Assembly: GCA_023910675.1 (NCBI GenBank) | Contig: JAAVWC010000001.1 | Coordinates: 496,001-560,000, forward strand | Source: Gemmatimonas sp. | GTDB lineage: Bacteria > Gemmatimonadota > Gemmatimonadetes > Gemmatimonadales > Gemmatimonadaceae | Length of the DNA stretch: 64,000 bases | Direction of reading: 5' to 3' | Shown here: positions 53,290 to 63,527 of the stretch, piece after piece | Position numbering within the stretch: the first letter of the stretch is position 1 | Layout: each line of letters begins with the position of its first letter | Made by a program: the position numbers and the translations under genes | The notes under the pieces: generated by a model | What the model saw: only the letters and a program-made list of their open reading frames with translations | The model's database searches: none | What the model was told of the DNA's origin: nothing

Positions 53290-55536
53290 ATGACCCCCGC
53301 TTCCAGCGTGGCCGTGGCCGGAGCGACTCCACGCGCAGCCGGCGCCGCGCTCGATCGCTTCTCGTACGATGACGCGATCGTCCGCAAGTTTCTGTTCGCC
53401 ACCCTCATTTGGGGTGTGGTGGGCATGTTGGCCGGTTTGCTCATCGCACTGCAGCTCGCCAATCCGTTCTTCAATTTCGGTGTTGAGTGGACGTCGTTCG
53501 GACGCCTGCGTCCGTTGCACACCAACGCTGTGATCTTTGCCTTTGCGGGAAACGCTTTCTTCTGTGGCGCCTATTACTCCACGCAGCGGCTGCTCAAGGC
53601 GCGGATGTTCTCCGATGGCCTGAGCAATTTTCACTTCTGGGGCTGGCAGGCCATCATCGTATCGGCCGCCCTGACACTCCCGCTGGGCTTCACGCAAGCC
53701 AAGGAGTACGCGGAGCTCGAGTGGCCCATCGACATCGCGATTGCCGTGGTGTGGGTGGCGTTTGCGGTGAACTTCTTCGGCACGTTGATCAAGCGCCGTG
53801 AGCGACACCTGTACGTGGCGCTGTGGTTCTACATCGCGTCCATCGTGACCGTCGCCATTCTGCACATCTTCAACAACCTCTCCGTGCCCGCGGGGCTGTT
53901 CAAGAGCTACAGCATTTACGCTGGCGTGCAGGATGCATTCATGCAGTGGTGGTACGGGCACAACGCCGTCGCGTTCTTCCTCACGACGCCGTTCCTCGGG
54001 CTCATGTACTACTTCATGCCCAAGGCCGCTGAAGGGCCGGTGTTCAGCTACAAGCTGTCCATCCTGCACTTCTGGTCGCTGGTGTTCATGTACATCTGGG
54101 CCGGTCCGCACCATCTGCACTACACTGCACTCCCCGAGTGGGCGAGTACGGTCGGCATGCTCTTCTCGGTCATGCTCTGGGCCCCCAGCTGGGGCGGCAT
54201 GATCAACGGCCTGCTCACGTTGCGTGGTGCGTGGCACAAAGTGGCGCAGGATCCCATCCTCAAGTTCTTCGTCGTCGCCATCACGGCGTACGGCATGTCG
54301 ACGTTCGAAGGGCCCATGCTCTCCATCAAGAGCGTCAATGCCCTCGCGCATTACACCGACTGGATCATTGCGCACGTCCATACCGGCGCACTGGGCTGGA
54401 ACGGCTTCATGACCTTCGGCATGGTCTACTGGCTGTTGCCGCGTCTCTTTCAGGCACCGGTGTACAGCAAGAAGGCGATGGAGCTGCACTTCTGGATCGC
54501 GTCGGTGGGCATCGTGCTCTACGTCGTGGCCATTTACAGCGCCGGTGTCACGCAAGGCCTCATGTGGCGTGCCTTCGACGAAACGGGACGCCTGGCGTAT
54601 CCGGATTTCGTCGAGACGGTACTCAAGCTCATGCCCATGTACTGGATGCGTGTGGTTGGTGGCTCGCTGTACATCGTCGGCATGTTCATCTTCGGCTGGA
54701 ACATCTTCAAGACGTGGGCGAACCGTCCCGCGACCTACGAGGTGCCGGTCATCGAAGCGGCGCCGTTGGCGAAGCGCTACGTCGAAGACCATCCGGTGGT
54801 GCCGGCCCACGGCCTCTGGGCGCGTTTCAACCAGGTGCAGTGGCACCGCGCGTGGGAACGCATGCCGATGCTCTTCACGGCGCTCACCGTGCTCGCCGTC
54901 GTCGTCGCCTCGCTCTTTGAAATTCTCCCCACGTTCCTCATCAAGTCGAACGTACCGACCATCGCGAGCGTCAAGCCGTACACGCCGCTCGAACTTGCCG
55001 GGCGTGATCTGTACATCGCCGAGGGTTGTTTCAACTGCCACTCGCAGATGGTGCGTCCATTCCGCTACGAGACCGAGCGCTTCGGCGAGTACAGCAAGCC
55101 GGGGGAGTCGGTGTACGAGCATCCGTTCCTCTGGGGCTCGCGCCGTATCGGCCCCGATCTCGCGCGCGAGGGCGGCAAGTACCCCGATCTCTGGCATGTG
55201 CGGCACTTCGAGAACCCGCGCGCGGTGACGGCCAAGTCGATCATGCCATCGTACGCGCACTTCCTGACGAAGGCGCTCGACTTTGACGGCATTCAGTCGC
55301 GCGTCGACGCAATGGCCATGGTCGGCGTGCCGTATGGCGATGCAATCAACACCGCGCCCGCCATGGCGCGTGCGCAGGCGAAACAGATTGCCGCCGCCGT
55401 GAAGGAACAGGGCGGTCCCGACGGACTCGAAGACAAGCAGATCATCGCGATGGTCGCCTACATGCAGCGGCTGGGTCGCGACATCAAGGTGACGACGGCG
55501 GCGTCAGCCACGACCACGAACGGAGGGACGCACTGA
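53290..55536 (+). CDS. ccoN: cbb3-type cytochrome c oxidase, fused CcoN-CcoO
   Basis: 748 residues. The first two thirds are CcoN (heme-copper subunit I): RPLHTNAVIFAFAGNAFF (heme b ligand His), WWYGHNAVAFFLTTPFLG near 220 and GPHHLHYTALP near 273 (CuB histidines), and IAHVHTGALGWNGF near 361. After a linker, a helix MLFTALTVLAVVVASLFEIL begins CcoO, with a single heme c site CFNCHSQM near residue 580 and MPSYAHFL as probable Met ligand. N and O are normally separate genes. It reduces oxygen at high affinity. RBS GAGGG eight bases before ATG; no FNR-type box was seen upstream. Confidence 0.95.
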   Translation: MTPASSVAVAGATPRAAGAALDRFSYDDAIVRKFLFATLIWGVVGMLAGLLIALQLANPFFNFGVEWTSFGRLRPLHTNAVIFAFAGNAFFCGAYYSTQRLLKARMFSDGLSNFHFWGWQAIIVSAALTLPLGFTQAKEYAELEWPIDIAIAVVWVAFAVNFFGTLIKRRERHLYVALWFYIASIVTVAILHIFNNLSVPAGLFKSYSIYAGVQDAFMQWWYGHNAVAFFLTTPFLGLMYYFMPKAAEGPVFSYKLSILHFWSLVFMYIWAGPHHLHYTALPEWASTVGMLFSVMLWAPSWGGMINGLLTLRGAWHKVAQDPILKFFVVAITAYGMSTFEGPMLSIKSVNALAHYTDWIIAHVHTGALGWNGFMTFGMVYWLLPRLFQAPVYSKKAMELHFWIASVGIVLYVVAIYSAGVTQGLMWRAFDETGRLAYPDFVETVLKLMPMYWMRVVGGSLYIVGMFIFGWNIFKTWANRPATYEVPVIEAAPLAKRYVEDHPVVPAHGLWARFNQVQWHRAWERMPMLFTALTVLAVVVASLFEILPTFLIKSNVPTIASVKPYTPLELAGRDLYIAEGCFNCHSQMVRPFRYETERFGEYSKPGESVYEHPFLWGSRRIGPDLAREGGKYPDLWHVRHFENPRAVTAKSIMPSYAHFLTKALDFDGIQSRVDAMAMVGVPYGDAINTAPAMARAQAKQIAAAVKEQGGPDGLEDKQIIAMVAYMQRLGRDIKVTTAASATTTNGGTH

Positions 55537-55730
55537 TGAAACTCTCCGACATCATGTCCTACGCGCAGCTCTCGTTCTATACCGAAGTCGCGCTGGTGCT
55601 TTTCCTTGGCGTGTTCATCGCCATCACCATTCGCACCTTTCTGCCCTCGCGGCGTGGGGAGCTCGAGGCGGCGTCCCGTCTGCCGCTCGACGATGACGTG
55701 GTGCTTACCCCTCGGACGGCGGAGCGCTGA
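55536..55730 (+). CDS. ccoQ: cbb3 oxidase small subunit CcoQ-like
   Basis: 64 residues with one membrane helix (YTEVALVLFLGVFIAITIRTF). Its start overlaps the ccoNO stop (TGATG). Size, topology and position are those of CcoQ, an assembly/stability subunit. Confidence 0.8.
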   Translation: MKLSDIMSYAQLSFYTEVALVLFLGVFIAITIRTFLPSRRGELEAASRLPLDDDVVLTPRTAER

Positions 55731-55733
55731 GTC

Positions 55734-56332
55734 ATGGCCAGCCCGAACGACACCAAGCAGCAGAACCCGCTGCAAGACAAGCTGATCGAGCACCGCTACG
55801 ACGGCATTCAGGAGTACGACAATCCCATGCCCCGCTGGTGGCTCCTGACCTTTGCCGGCACGATCCTCTTCGCGGTCATCTACGTGTTCAATGTGGGACC
55901 GGTGGGGAACGGCAAAGGACGCGTCGCCGACTACGAAGCGGACATGGCCGGCCTACGCCAAGGCGCATCCTGCGCCCTACTGGTGGTGACATGCGTGCGC
56001 CGCAACTGCTGGCGCTGGCGCGTGATCATGAGGCCGTGGAGGAGGGCAGAGGAGACGTACACGGCGTACTGTGCCTCGTGCCACGCACCCGACGGTGGTG
56101 GTCTGCATCGGTCCCCAATCTCACCGATGCGTACTGGCTGCACGGCGGCGCGATCACCGACATCTACAAGACCGTCAGCGAACGGCGTGCTCGGAGAAGG
56201 GCATGCCTCCCGTGGGGCAAGACGCTCAAGCCGGAACAGCTCGCGGAGGTGGTGGCCTACGTGAGCACGCTACAAGGGCTACCACGCCCGACCTCACCCA
56301 AAGCACCACAAGGCACACCGGTTACCCCGTGA
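55734..56332 (+). pseudogene. ccoP: cbb3 oxidase diheme/monoheme subunit CcoP, several frameshifts
   Basis: The first 75 codons are intact (LIEHRYDGIQEYDNPMPRWWLLTFAGTILFAVIYVFN, the CcoP anchor). After EADMAG the coding path jumps frames: AYAKAHPAP, then MRAPQLLALARDHEAVEEGR, then TYTAYCASCHAPDGGG (the heme c site CASCH), then NLTDAYWLHGGAITDIYKTVSE, then GKTLKPEQLAEVVAYVSTLQG. At least five single-base shifts, most looking like extra bases, fall between about 55950 and 56215. The final frame ends at 56332 and overlaps ccoG. Only one CxxCH is seen. True decay or poor base calling are both possible. Confidence 0.75.
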
Positions 56333-57765
56333 GCACCACTGCCGCACCCCCGGGCGTGGGGAGACGCGTTCTCCCCACCCTCAACGAAGACGGAACCCGT
56401 CGCTGGATCCGCCCCAAGCCGTCGCATGGCGCGTGGTGGAGACGGCGGCAGACGGTGGCCTATCTGCTCATGGCCATCTTCTTCGCGGCGCCGCATATCC
56501 GGGTGTTCGGCAAGCCGGTCTTTCTCATGGATCTGCCGCGCCGGCAGTTTACGCTGATGGGCTACACGTTCCTCCCCACCGACACGCTGCTGTTCATGTT
56601 CACCTTGGCCAGTGGCGTGATCGGCATCTTTCTGCTTACCGCGTTGTGGGGACGCGCCTGGTGCGGCTGGGCGTGTCCACAGACGGTGTATCTCGAATTT
56701 CTCTTCCGCCCCATCGGACGCTGGTTCGACGGCGGCTATACGCAGTCGCGGGCACTCGACAAACAGGGGGCGTGGTTCACGCCGCGCCGGCTCGGGAAGT
56801 ACCTCACGTTCCTCCTGCTGGCGCTGTTCGTCTCGCACACGCTGTTGGCATTCTTCGTCGGCACCGATCAGCTGTACTCGTGGATGCTGCACTCGCCGGC
56901 CGCACACCCGAGCGCGTTTTTCTTCGTCGTGCTGTTCACCGGCATCGTGTGGTTCAACTTCACGTACTTCCGCGAACAGACGTGTCTCATCGTGTGCCCC
57001 TACGGCCGATGGCAGTCGGCGCTCATCGACCGGCAGTCGCTCATCGTGGCGTACGATTACAACCGCGGTGAGCCGCGGGAGCACGCCACCAAGGCCCGCG
57101 ATCCGAACGCCGGCGATTGCATCGACTGCAACGCCTGCGTGCAGACCTGCCCCACCGGCATCGATATCCGTAACGGGCTGCAGATGGAGTGCGTGCACTG
57201 CACCCAGTGCATCGACGCCTGTGACGACATCATGACCAAGGTGGGCAAGCCTACCGGGCTCATTCGCTATTCCTCGCAGGATGCCCTCGCCGGCAAGCCG
57301 CGCACGCTGCTGCGACTGCGCACCGTGCTCTATCCGTTGGTACTCAGCATGCTGCTTGGCGGACTTGGCGCTGCGATGTTCTTCAAGGAGCCCGCCGATC
57401 TCACTGTGCTGCGCGGCTTGGACGGCCCGTTTGCCATCGAGGCCGACGGACGCGTCTCTAACCAGATCCGCGTCAAGATCACCAACCGCCGCAGCGCCGA
57501 CATGGCGTACAGCATCGTGCTCGAAGGTCTGACCGGGGCCGGTGTGTCGTCTGACGACGCCTCGGTCGTCGCGCCCGAGAACCCGTTGCGGGTACGCGCC
57601 GGCGACACGCGCGCGACGAGTGTGTTCGTGTTGCTTCCTGCGCGCGCGTTTACGAATGGCGAGCGCTTCCTCACCATCACGGTGTCGGACGAGCGTGGCT
57701 ACAACGAGTCGGTGACGTACCGGCTGCTGGGCCCCACCAACGGCACCTCGGGAGATACGCCGTGA
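56329..57765 (+). CDS. ccoG: Cytochrome oxidase accessory protein CcoG (FixG/RdxA)
   Basis: 478 residues from GTG 56329 (GTGA overlap with ccoP). Several membrane helices; WGRAWCGWACPQTVYLEFLFRPIGRWFDG and TCLIVCPYGRWQ are the conserved CcoG loops. Two 4Fe-4S motifs follow: CIDCNACVQTCPTGIDIRNG and CVHCTQCIDACDD. A C-terminal Ig-like domain ends the protein. CcoG acts in copper delivery/reduction for cbb3 assembly. Confidence 0.95.
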   Translation: MSTTAAPPGVGRRVLPTLNEDGTRRWIRPKPSHGAWWRRRQTVAYLLMAIFFAAPHIRVFGKPVFLMDLPRRQFTLMGYTFLPTDTLLFMFTLASGVIGIFLLTALWGRAWCGWACPQTVYLEFLFRPIGRWFDGGYTQSRALDKQGAWFTPRRLGKYLTFLLLALFVSHTLLAFFVGTDQLYSWMLHSPAAHPSAFFFVVLFTGIVWFNFTYFREQTCLIVCPYGRWQSALIDRQSLIVAYDYNRGEPREHATKARDPNAGDCIDCNACVQTCPTGIDIRNGLQMECVHCTQCIDACDDIMTKVGKPTGLIRYSSQDALAGKPRTLLRLRTVLYPLVLSMLLGGLGAAMFFKEPADLTVLRGLDGPFAIEADGRVSNQIRVKITNRRSADMAYSIVLEGLTGAGVSSDDASVVAPENPLRVRAGDTRATSVFVLLPARAFTNGERFLTITVSDERGYNESVTYRLLGPTNGTSGDTP

Positions 57766-58265
57766 AAAAAGGCATGGGCTGGCCCATTGGCGTGGTGACG
57801 ATTCTCGCCTCGACCGTGGTGGCGAACGTGATCGTCATGCGGATCGCCAATGACGATCCGTCGTTTGCCGTCGAGCCGGATTACTACCGCAAGGCGGTGC
57901 ACTTCGACTCCACGATGGCCCAGGAGCGCGAGAACATCAGCCTCGGCTGGGGCATCGAGACGCGCATCGACTCCATCGGCGATGGGCGTCACACACGCGT
58001 GGCGATTCGCCTCCGCGATGCCTCGTCGTATCCGCTGCCGGGGGCGCGGGTGGCAGTCATGGCCCGCTTCAATGCCCGCGCCAACGATACGCTCACGGCG
58101 CTACTCACCGAAGAATCGCCAGGGACGTACGTCACCACGTTGCCCATTGCTCGCCCTGGTGAATGGGACGTCCGTGTCGACGCCACACACGGCAGCCAGC
58201 GCTTCTCGGCGAGCAGCCGAGTGAGCGCGGTGCGTGCCACCGTCGCGATGCGTACGGCACCATGA
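57762..58265 (+). CDS. ccoH: CcoH/FixH family protein
   Basis: 167 residues. N-terminal membrane helix (WPIGVVTILASTVVANVIVMRI) followed by VEPDYYRKAVHFDSTMAQERENISLGW, the FixH signature (DYYRKAVxxD). The periplasmic part is beta-rich. Coupled to ccoG by GTGA overlap. It helps assemble and stabilise the oxidase. Confidence 0.9.
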   Translation: MKKGMGWPIGVVTILASTVVANVIVMRIANDDPSFAVEPDYYRKAVHFDSTMAQERENISLGWGIETRIDSIGDGRHTRVAIRLRDASSYPLPGARVAVMARFNARANDTLTALLTEESPGTYVTTLPIARPGEWDVRVDATHGSQRFSASSRVSAVRATVAMRTAP

Positions 58266-59002
58266 TCGCCACCACGGCCGGCGTCCTCGTGGCCAGCCTG
58301 GTGGGCAGCGTACACTGCGCCGGCATGTGCGGCGGGTTCGTCTGCTTTTATGCCGGTTCCTCCAGCGGCACCGGCGCGGCGGCCGTACGGGCGCACGCGT
58401 TGTACAACGTGGGCCGGCTCATGTCGTACCTGCTGCTTGGCGCCATCGCCGGTACGCTGGGCGCGGGTGTTTCGCGCTTTGGGCTGCTCGTTGGCGTGGG
58501 TCACGCCGCCGCCGTGGTCGCGGGCGCGCTCATGGTCGGCTGGGCGCTCAGCAGCATCGCGGCACAGCGCGGCGTCTCCATTGGCACGTTGCACGCGCCA
58601 TTGGCGTGGCAACGCGCCCTCGGGCGCCTGCTGCAATCGGTGCGCGGACAGCCCATGGCCGTTCGCGCCGCCCTCACGGGGCTGTTGACCACCATGATGC
58701 CGTGCGGCTGGTTGTACGTGTTCGTGGCGACGGCCGGCGGAACGGGCAGCGTACGCAGCGCCGTGCTCACGATGGCCGTGTTCTGGGCGGGCACCGTGCC
58801 GGCCATGCTCGCCGTCGGCATCGGGGCACAAACCGTTCTCGCACCATTCCGGCGACGGTTGCCGGCCTTCAGTGCCGCGGTCGTGCTCATCATGGGATTG
58901 CTCTCGCTCTCCGGCCGTTTGTCGCCGGTGTCTGCCACCGCCACGGCACACGCGGCGCACCGTCTTTCCGCCGATGGGGTCGAGGACGCCCATGTCCACT
59001 GA
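58262..59002 (+). CDS. SafE/DsbD-like membrane protein of the cco operon
   Basis: 246 residues, about six helices. Motifs HCAGMCGGFV near the start, HALYNVGRLMSYLLLGAIAGTLGAG, and LTTMMPCGWLYVF are those of the sulfite exporter TauE/SafE-like (DsbD_2) proteins regularly found between ccoH and ccoI. The paired Cys (MCGG, MPCG) suggest a role in copper or thiol handling for the oxidase. Start ATG 58262 overlaps the ccoH stop. Confidence 0.85.
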   Translation: MIATTAGVLVASLVGSVHCAGMCGGFVCFYAGSSSGTGAAAVRAHALYNVGRLMSYLLLGAIAGTLGAGVSRFGLLVGVGHAAAVVAGALMVGWALSSIAAQRGVSIGTLHAPLAWQRALGRLLQSVRGQPMAVRAALTGLLTTMMPCGWLYVFVATAGGTGSVRSAVLTMAVFWAGTVPAMLAVGIGAQTVLAPFRRRLPAFSAAVVLIMGLLSLSGRLSPVSATATAHAAHRLSADGVEDAHVH

Positions 59003-61481
59003 GTCACTGACGCTTTCCGGGTCCGCCACGGCAGGCACCGTTGCCGCCGACGTCGCGTGCGCGCACTGCAGCTTGCCGGTGCCCTCCGGACTGTTTGATG
59101 CGCAGGCTTCACACCAGTTCTGCTGCGCCGGATGTCACACGGCCTTCACCATTCTGCACGAGCACGGCCTCGATTCGTACTACGGCTTCGCCGATCGGCG
59201 TGAGACTGCCGTGCGAGCGTCGGGGCGCAGCTTCGACGAGTTCGATCATCCCGCGTTTGCGGCGTTGTACGTGACGCGGACACACGAGGGACTAAGTCGC
59301 ACCGAGCTCTATCTCGAAGGCGTGCATTGCGCGTCGTGCGTGTGGTTGGTGGAGCGCATGCCGCTGTTGCAATCGGGGGTGGTGCGCGCCGAGCTCGATG
59401 TGCGTCGTTCGCTGGCGGTGGTGGAATGGGACGACGCCGTGGTGCCACTGTCGACCGTGGCACGCGCACTCGACCTGCTGGGGTATGTACCACATCCGTT
59501 TCGCGGCGTCGCCCGCGATGCCATGCGGCGGCGTGAAGACCGCGCCATGCTGGTGCGCATCGGCATTGCCGGCGCCATCGCGATCAATGTGATGCTGGCC
59601 GCACTCGCGCTGTATGCCGGTGAAGTGAATGGCATGGAGGCCAACTTCACGACGTTCTTCCGCTGGGTGAGCTTTGCGATCACCATCCCCGCCTTCGTGT
59701 GGCCGGGACGGGTGTTCTTCGCCGGTGCATGGGCGTCGCTGCGCACCAAGGCGTTGCACATGGACCTTCCCATCGCCATCGCGTTGGCGGCAGGATTCGT
59801 GCGCGGTGCCATGAACACCGTCACGGGCGTTGGTCCCGTGTATTTCGACGGACTCGCGATTCTCATTTTCGCGCTGCTGGTGGGACGTTTCCTGCAGCAG
59901 CGTGGACAGCGCATGGCCGCCGACGCGGCCGAACTGCTGCACGCGATCGCGCCCAGTACGGCCCGCATCGTCGAGAACGAGGTGGTGCGTGATATTCCGT
60001 CACAGGCGCTGCTGCCGGGCATGGTGCTCGACATCCGCGCGGGCGACACGTTTGCGGCGGACGGTGTGGTCGTGCGCGGCATGTCCAGTGTGAATGCGGC
60101 GCTGCTCACCGGCGAGTCGCGGCCATCGTCGGTGTCGGTCGGGATGCCGGTATTTGCGGGCACGCTGAACGTGGAGGCGCCGCTGCGGGTGCAGGTCGAA
60201 CAGTCCGGCGAATCGAGCCGGATTGCCAAGCTGTTGCGGCAGGTGGAGGAGAGCGCGCAGCGTCGTGCCCCCATCGTGCAGATGGCCAACAGGCTGGCGG
60301 GCGGGTTCACGGCCATCGTGCTGGCCGTCGCCGCGGTCACGTTCATCATCAAGACGCAACGCCATGCGCCGGCGGCGCTTGATGATGCGATTGCGCTGCT
60401 GATCGTCACCTGTCCGTGTGCGTTGGCGCTGGCGACCCCGTTGGCCATTACCGTGGCCGTGGGACGCGCTGCGGGGAACGGGATGCTCATCAAAGGGGGC
60501 GATGCCCTCGAGCTGCTCGCGACACCGGGCACACTCGTGCTCGACAAAACGGGGACGATGACCGAGGGACGTACCGCGCTGACGACGTGGCTCGGACCCG
60601 AGTGGGTCAAGCCGCTGGTGCTCGCCCTCGAACAGGGATCGTCGCATCCGCTCGCCGACGGCTTCCGTCGTGCGTGGCCCGATATGGCCACGCCTGAGGT
60701 CGCCCAGTCGCAGCATGTCGTGGGCGGAGGGCTCGAGGGCACCGTGAGTGGCCACGTGGTGCGCATCGGATCGCCGCGCTTTGTGGCGCAGACCACCGTC
60801 CACACGGCGGACCATGTGCGTGAAGGGATGCACGCGGTAGATGCCACACAGACACCGGTGCACGTGTCAGTCGATGGCGTACTCGTTGCAGTGGCGGGGT
60901 TAGGCGATCGAATCCGCGAGGATGCCCTCGTCTCACTCCGGCAGTTGCGGGCACGCGGGTGGCGGACCGTGATGCTGAGTGGAGATGTTCCGGAGGTCGT
61001 AGCGTCGGTAGGTCGGGCGCTTCAATTCGATGCGCAAGATGCTATCGGCGCCGCGTCGCCGGAGGACAAGCTCGCTTTCGTCGAGCGGTGCAAGCAGTCG
61101 GGCACCGTCGTCATGGTGGGTGACGGCGTCAACGACGCGGCGGCGATTGCGGCAGCGAGCGTGGGCATCGGTGTGCATGGCGGCGCCGAAGCGTGTCTGG
61201 CCACCGCCGATATCTATCTCACGCGCCCGGGGCTCTCGGCGCTCGTCGAGCTCACCGAGGGCGCGCGGCGCACGATGCGCGTCATCCGTCGCAATATCGC
61301 GTTTTCCATCGGCTACAACATCATTGGCGCCGGGCTCGCAGTAGCCGGGTTGCTGACGCCGCTCATCGCCGCCGTGCTCATGCCCACCAGCTCCATTACG
61401 GTCGTGCTGGGCAGCTGGTATGGCTACACCTTCGCGCGGCGCGTCCACGGCGCTGCCGACACGCCGGATTCTCTCGCATGA
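58992..61481 (+). CDS. ccoI: Copper-translocating P-type ATPase CcoI
   Basis: 829 residues. Cys-rich N-terminus ([20 protein letters not shown]), then a heavy-metal-associated domain with [14 protein letters not shown]. The P1B-ATPase core is complete: TGES in [22 protein letters not shown] in the metal-transport helix, phosphorylation site DKTGTMTEG and hinge [10 protein letters not shown]. CcoI supplies copper for cbb3 biogenesis. Overlaps the preceding gene by 11 bp. Confidence 0.95.
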   Translation: MSTESLTLSGSATAGTVAADVACAHCSLPVPSGLFDAQASHQFCCAGCHTAFTILHEHGLDSYYGFADRRETAVRASGRSFDEFDHPAFAALYVTRTHEGLSRTELYLEGVHCASCVWLVERMPLLQSGVVRAELDVRRSLAVVEWDDAVVPLSTVARALDLLGYVPHPFRGVARDAMRRREDRAMLVRIGIAGAIAINVMLAALALYAGEVNGMEANFTTFFRWVSFAITIPAFVWPGRVFFAGAWASLRTKALHMDLPIAIALAAGFVRGAMNTVTGVGPVYFDGLAILIFALLVGRFLQQRGQRMAADAAELLHAIAPSTARIVENEVVRDIPSQALLPGMVLDIRAGDTFAADGVVVRGMSSVNAALLTGESRPSSVSVGMPVFAGTLNVEAPLRVQVEQSGESSRIAKLLRQVEESAQRRAPIVQMANRLAGGFTAIVLAVAAVTFIIKTQRHAPAALDDAIALLIVTCPCALALATPLAITVAVGRAAGNGMLIKGGDALELLATPGTLVLDKTGTMTEGRTALTTWLGPEWVKPLVLALEQGSSHPLADGFRRAWPDMATPEVAQSQHVVGGGLEGTVSGHVVRIGSPRFVAQTTVHTADHVREGMHAVDATQTPVHVSVDGVLVAVAGLGDRIREDALVSLRQLRARGWRTVMLSGDVPEVVASVGRALQFDAQDAIGAASPEDKLAFVERCKQSGTVVMVGDGVNDAAAIAAASVGIGVHGGAEACLATADIYLTRPGLSALVELTEGARRTMRVIRRNIAFSIGYNIIGAGLAVAGLLTPLIAAVLMPTSSITVVLGSWYGYTFARRVHGAADTPDSLA

Positions 61482-61488
61482 GGCCCAC

Positions 61489-61632
61489 ATGAGCGTTGTC
61501 TACCTCGTTCTTCCCCTCGCCCTGGTTGTCGTAGGGGCCGCCGTGGTGGCCTTCGTCTGGAGCGCCAAAAGCGGCCAGTACGACGACCTGGAAACGCCAG
61601 CCGTGCGGATGCTCAAGGACGAAGGACGGTAA
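61489..61632 (+). CDS. ccoS: cbb3 maturation protein CcoS
   Basis: 47 residues: one membrane helix ([21 protein letters not shown]) then [20 protein letters not shown], the conserved CcoS tail. Seven bases after ccoI. It closes the cco operon. Confidence 0.92.
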   Translation: MSVVYLVLPLALVVVGAAVVAFVWSAKSGQYDDLETPAVRMLKDEGR

Positions 61633-61686
61633 CGGCTGCGCCCCGTCCCCTTCCGCAGGCCCCCGGGAGGCCCGACATTTCGTCAC

Positions 61687-61908
61687 ATGACCGGATCAGA
61701 TCGTACCCCCGCTGGCGCGGAGCGTCGCGCCAATCCGCGCCTGCGCGAACTCGTCGACGAAATGCTCGCCTCCATCCGCTGTGCAGCGAACGCCGAACTG
61801 TGGTCGCCAGAAGAACGGGCGCGCTACGAAGCCGACATGGCGCGCATCATGGACAACGTGCGCCAGCAGGCCATTGGCGGCCCAGCGGCGCCCGCGCGGC
61901 GGGGATAG
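61687..61908 (+). CDS. Small hypothetical protein
   Basis: 73 residues, charged and mostly helical (LRELVDEMLASIRCAANAELW, EERARYEADMARIMDNVRQQA). No signal or membrane segment. It follows ccoS by 54 bp. Family not recognised; probably a genuine small gene because the composition is protein-like. Confidence 0.5.
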   Translation: MTGSDRTPAGAERRANPRLRELVDEMLASIRCAANAELWSPEERARYEADMARIMDNVRQQAIGGPAAPARRG

Positions 61909-62065
61909 CGCCCGCGCCGGTTATCCAGCGTTCGTTACGCGGGCAGCACAGGCAGTTGGCCGCCACAGTGGGCGGTCGACGTCCACTGTCCCGTGCCACA
62001 TCCTCGATCCGACGGCACGGGCTCGGTTCACCCGAAGCGCCTCGGAGGTTGGACGAGCCGCAACG

Positions 62066-63379
62066 TCAGTTCCCGCCCTTCTTGGTCGGGCTCATGCTCA
62101 GGTAATCCACGGCGACGCTCGCCATGGTGCGCACACCCGTCAGAAGCGCGGCTTCGTCGGCGAAGAAGAGCGGCGAATGATTCGTGGGCACGGTGGCCGG
62201 GTCCTTGCCCTTGGGCGTCACGCCGAGGAAGAAGAACACACCGGGAATGTTCTTCGCGAACACCGGGAAGTCTTCCGATCCCATGACCGGATTGATGAAC
62301 GCCACGTTGCCACCCGCGGCACGACGCAACGTGGGGAGCATGCGATCGGTGAGCGACGTGTCGTTCGACGTCACCAAGCCGCCCTTGTCAATCTCCACTA
62401 GCGCGGTCGCCCCGCCCGACCGCGCAATATCCTGCGCGGTGCGCGTGATGCGCGCGGCGATGTCGGCGCGCATGTTGTCGTCAAACGTGCGCAGCGTGCC
62501 CACCATGACCACGCTGTCAGGAATGATGTTGCTGCGATTGCCGCCCGTGATCTGCCCTACCGTAATCACGCTGGGCAGGTACGCCACATTCACCTGACGG
62601 CTGGCGATGGTTTGCAAGCCGAGCACGATCTGCGACGACACCACGATGGGATCGACGCCCATCCACGGCGAAGAGCCGTGTGTCTGTCGACCCTTCACGA
62701 TGATCTTGAAGTTGCCAGCCGCCGCCATGATCGGGCCCTGTCGGATGGCAATCTGCCCCACTTCGTTCGGCCACACATGCAAACCGAACACGGCGCTCGG
62801 CGCCGGATTGGTCAACGCGCCGTCGTCGACCATCGCCTGCGCGCCTCCCAGCCCTTCTTCGGCGGGCTGGAAGAGGAACTTGATGGTGCCGGGGATCTGC
62901 GCCTTCATCCCCGCCAGCACTTCGGCGGCGCCCATGAGTATGGCCACATGATTGTCGTGTCCGCAGGCATGCATCACGCCGACTTCCTGCCCCTGCCACT
63001 GCGTGCGCACCTTGCTCTTGAAGGGGAGATCGACGAGTTCCGTGACCGGTAACCCGTCCATGTCGGCACGCAGTGCCACCACGGGGCCGGGCTTTCCTCC
63101 GCGCAGGATACCCACTACGCCTGTCTTGCCAATGGGCGTCTGCACTTCAATGCCCAGTTTGCGCAGATGATCGGCCACCAGCGCCGCCGTGCGTTTCTCT
63201 TCGAAGCTCAGTTCGGGATGCTCGTGAATGTCACGACGCCACGCCACCACCTTGGGCATGACGGCGGGCAGCTTCGCCTCGATGAGCTTGGAGAGTTCCG
63301 TGGCCGGTGCCGTCTGCGCGGCAGCGGTGGCGCTACACACCAGGGAGGCAGCAGCGGCGGCAAGCAAAGGGAAGCGCAT
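62066..63379 (-). CDS. Secreted M20-family amidohydrolase (amidase/carboxypeptidase-like)
   Basis: 437 residues with signal peptide MRFPLLAAAAASLVCSATAAAQ. M20D landmarks: WRRDIHEHPELSFEEKRTA, PVVALRADMDGLPVTEL, VGVMHACGHDNHVAILMGAAEVL (metal ligands), FLFQPAEEGLGGAQAMVDDG (catalytic Glu pair), and GSEDFPVFAKNIPGVFFFLG at the end. Family members cleave N-acyl or peptide bonds (hippurate hydrolase, IAA-amino-acid hydrolase). Substrate unknown. Confidence 0.93.
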   Translation of the reverse strand: MRFPLLAAAAASLVCSATAAAQTAPATELSKLIEAKLPAVMPKVVAWRRDIHEHPELSFEEKRTAALVADHLRKLGIEVQTPIGKTGVVGILRGGKPGPVVALRADMDGLPVTELVDLPFKSKVRTQWQGQEVGVMHACGHDNHVAILMGAAEVLAGMKAQIPGTIKFLFQPAEEGLGGAQAMVDDGALTNPAPSAVFGLHVWPNEVGQIAIRQGPIMAAAGNFKIIVKGRQTHGSSPWMGVDPIVVSSQIVLGLQTIASRQVNVAYLPSVITVGQITGGNRSNIIPDSVVMVGTLRTFDDNMRADIAARITRTAQDIARSGGATALVEIDKGGLVTSNDTSLTDRMLPTLRRAAGGNVAFINPVMGSEDFPVFAKNIPGVFFFLGVTPKGKDPATVPTNHSPLFFADEAALLTGVRTMASVAVDYLSMSPTKKGGN

Positions 63380-63527
63380 GACGGACGGGCTTGGGGAATG
63401 GCCTGAGCCGACGCACGGTCGGCATCACCGGGTGAATACTACGGCCATGTCGCTCCGCGGGCACTCATTTTTTCAGCGTCGATGATCGATCAACTCGCAC
63501 GCTCGCGCAACGGCGCATGTTGAGCTC

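Noticed and set aside
53179..55260. 693-residue antisense ORF opposite ccoNO
   Set aside because: Shadow caused by codon bias; low-complexity charged composition and no RBS.
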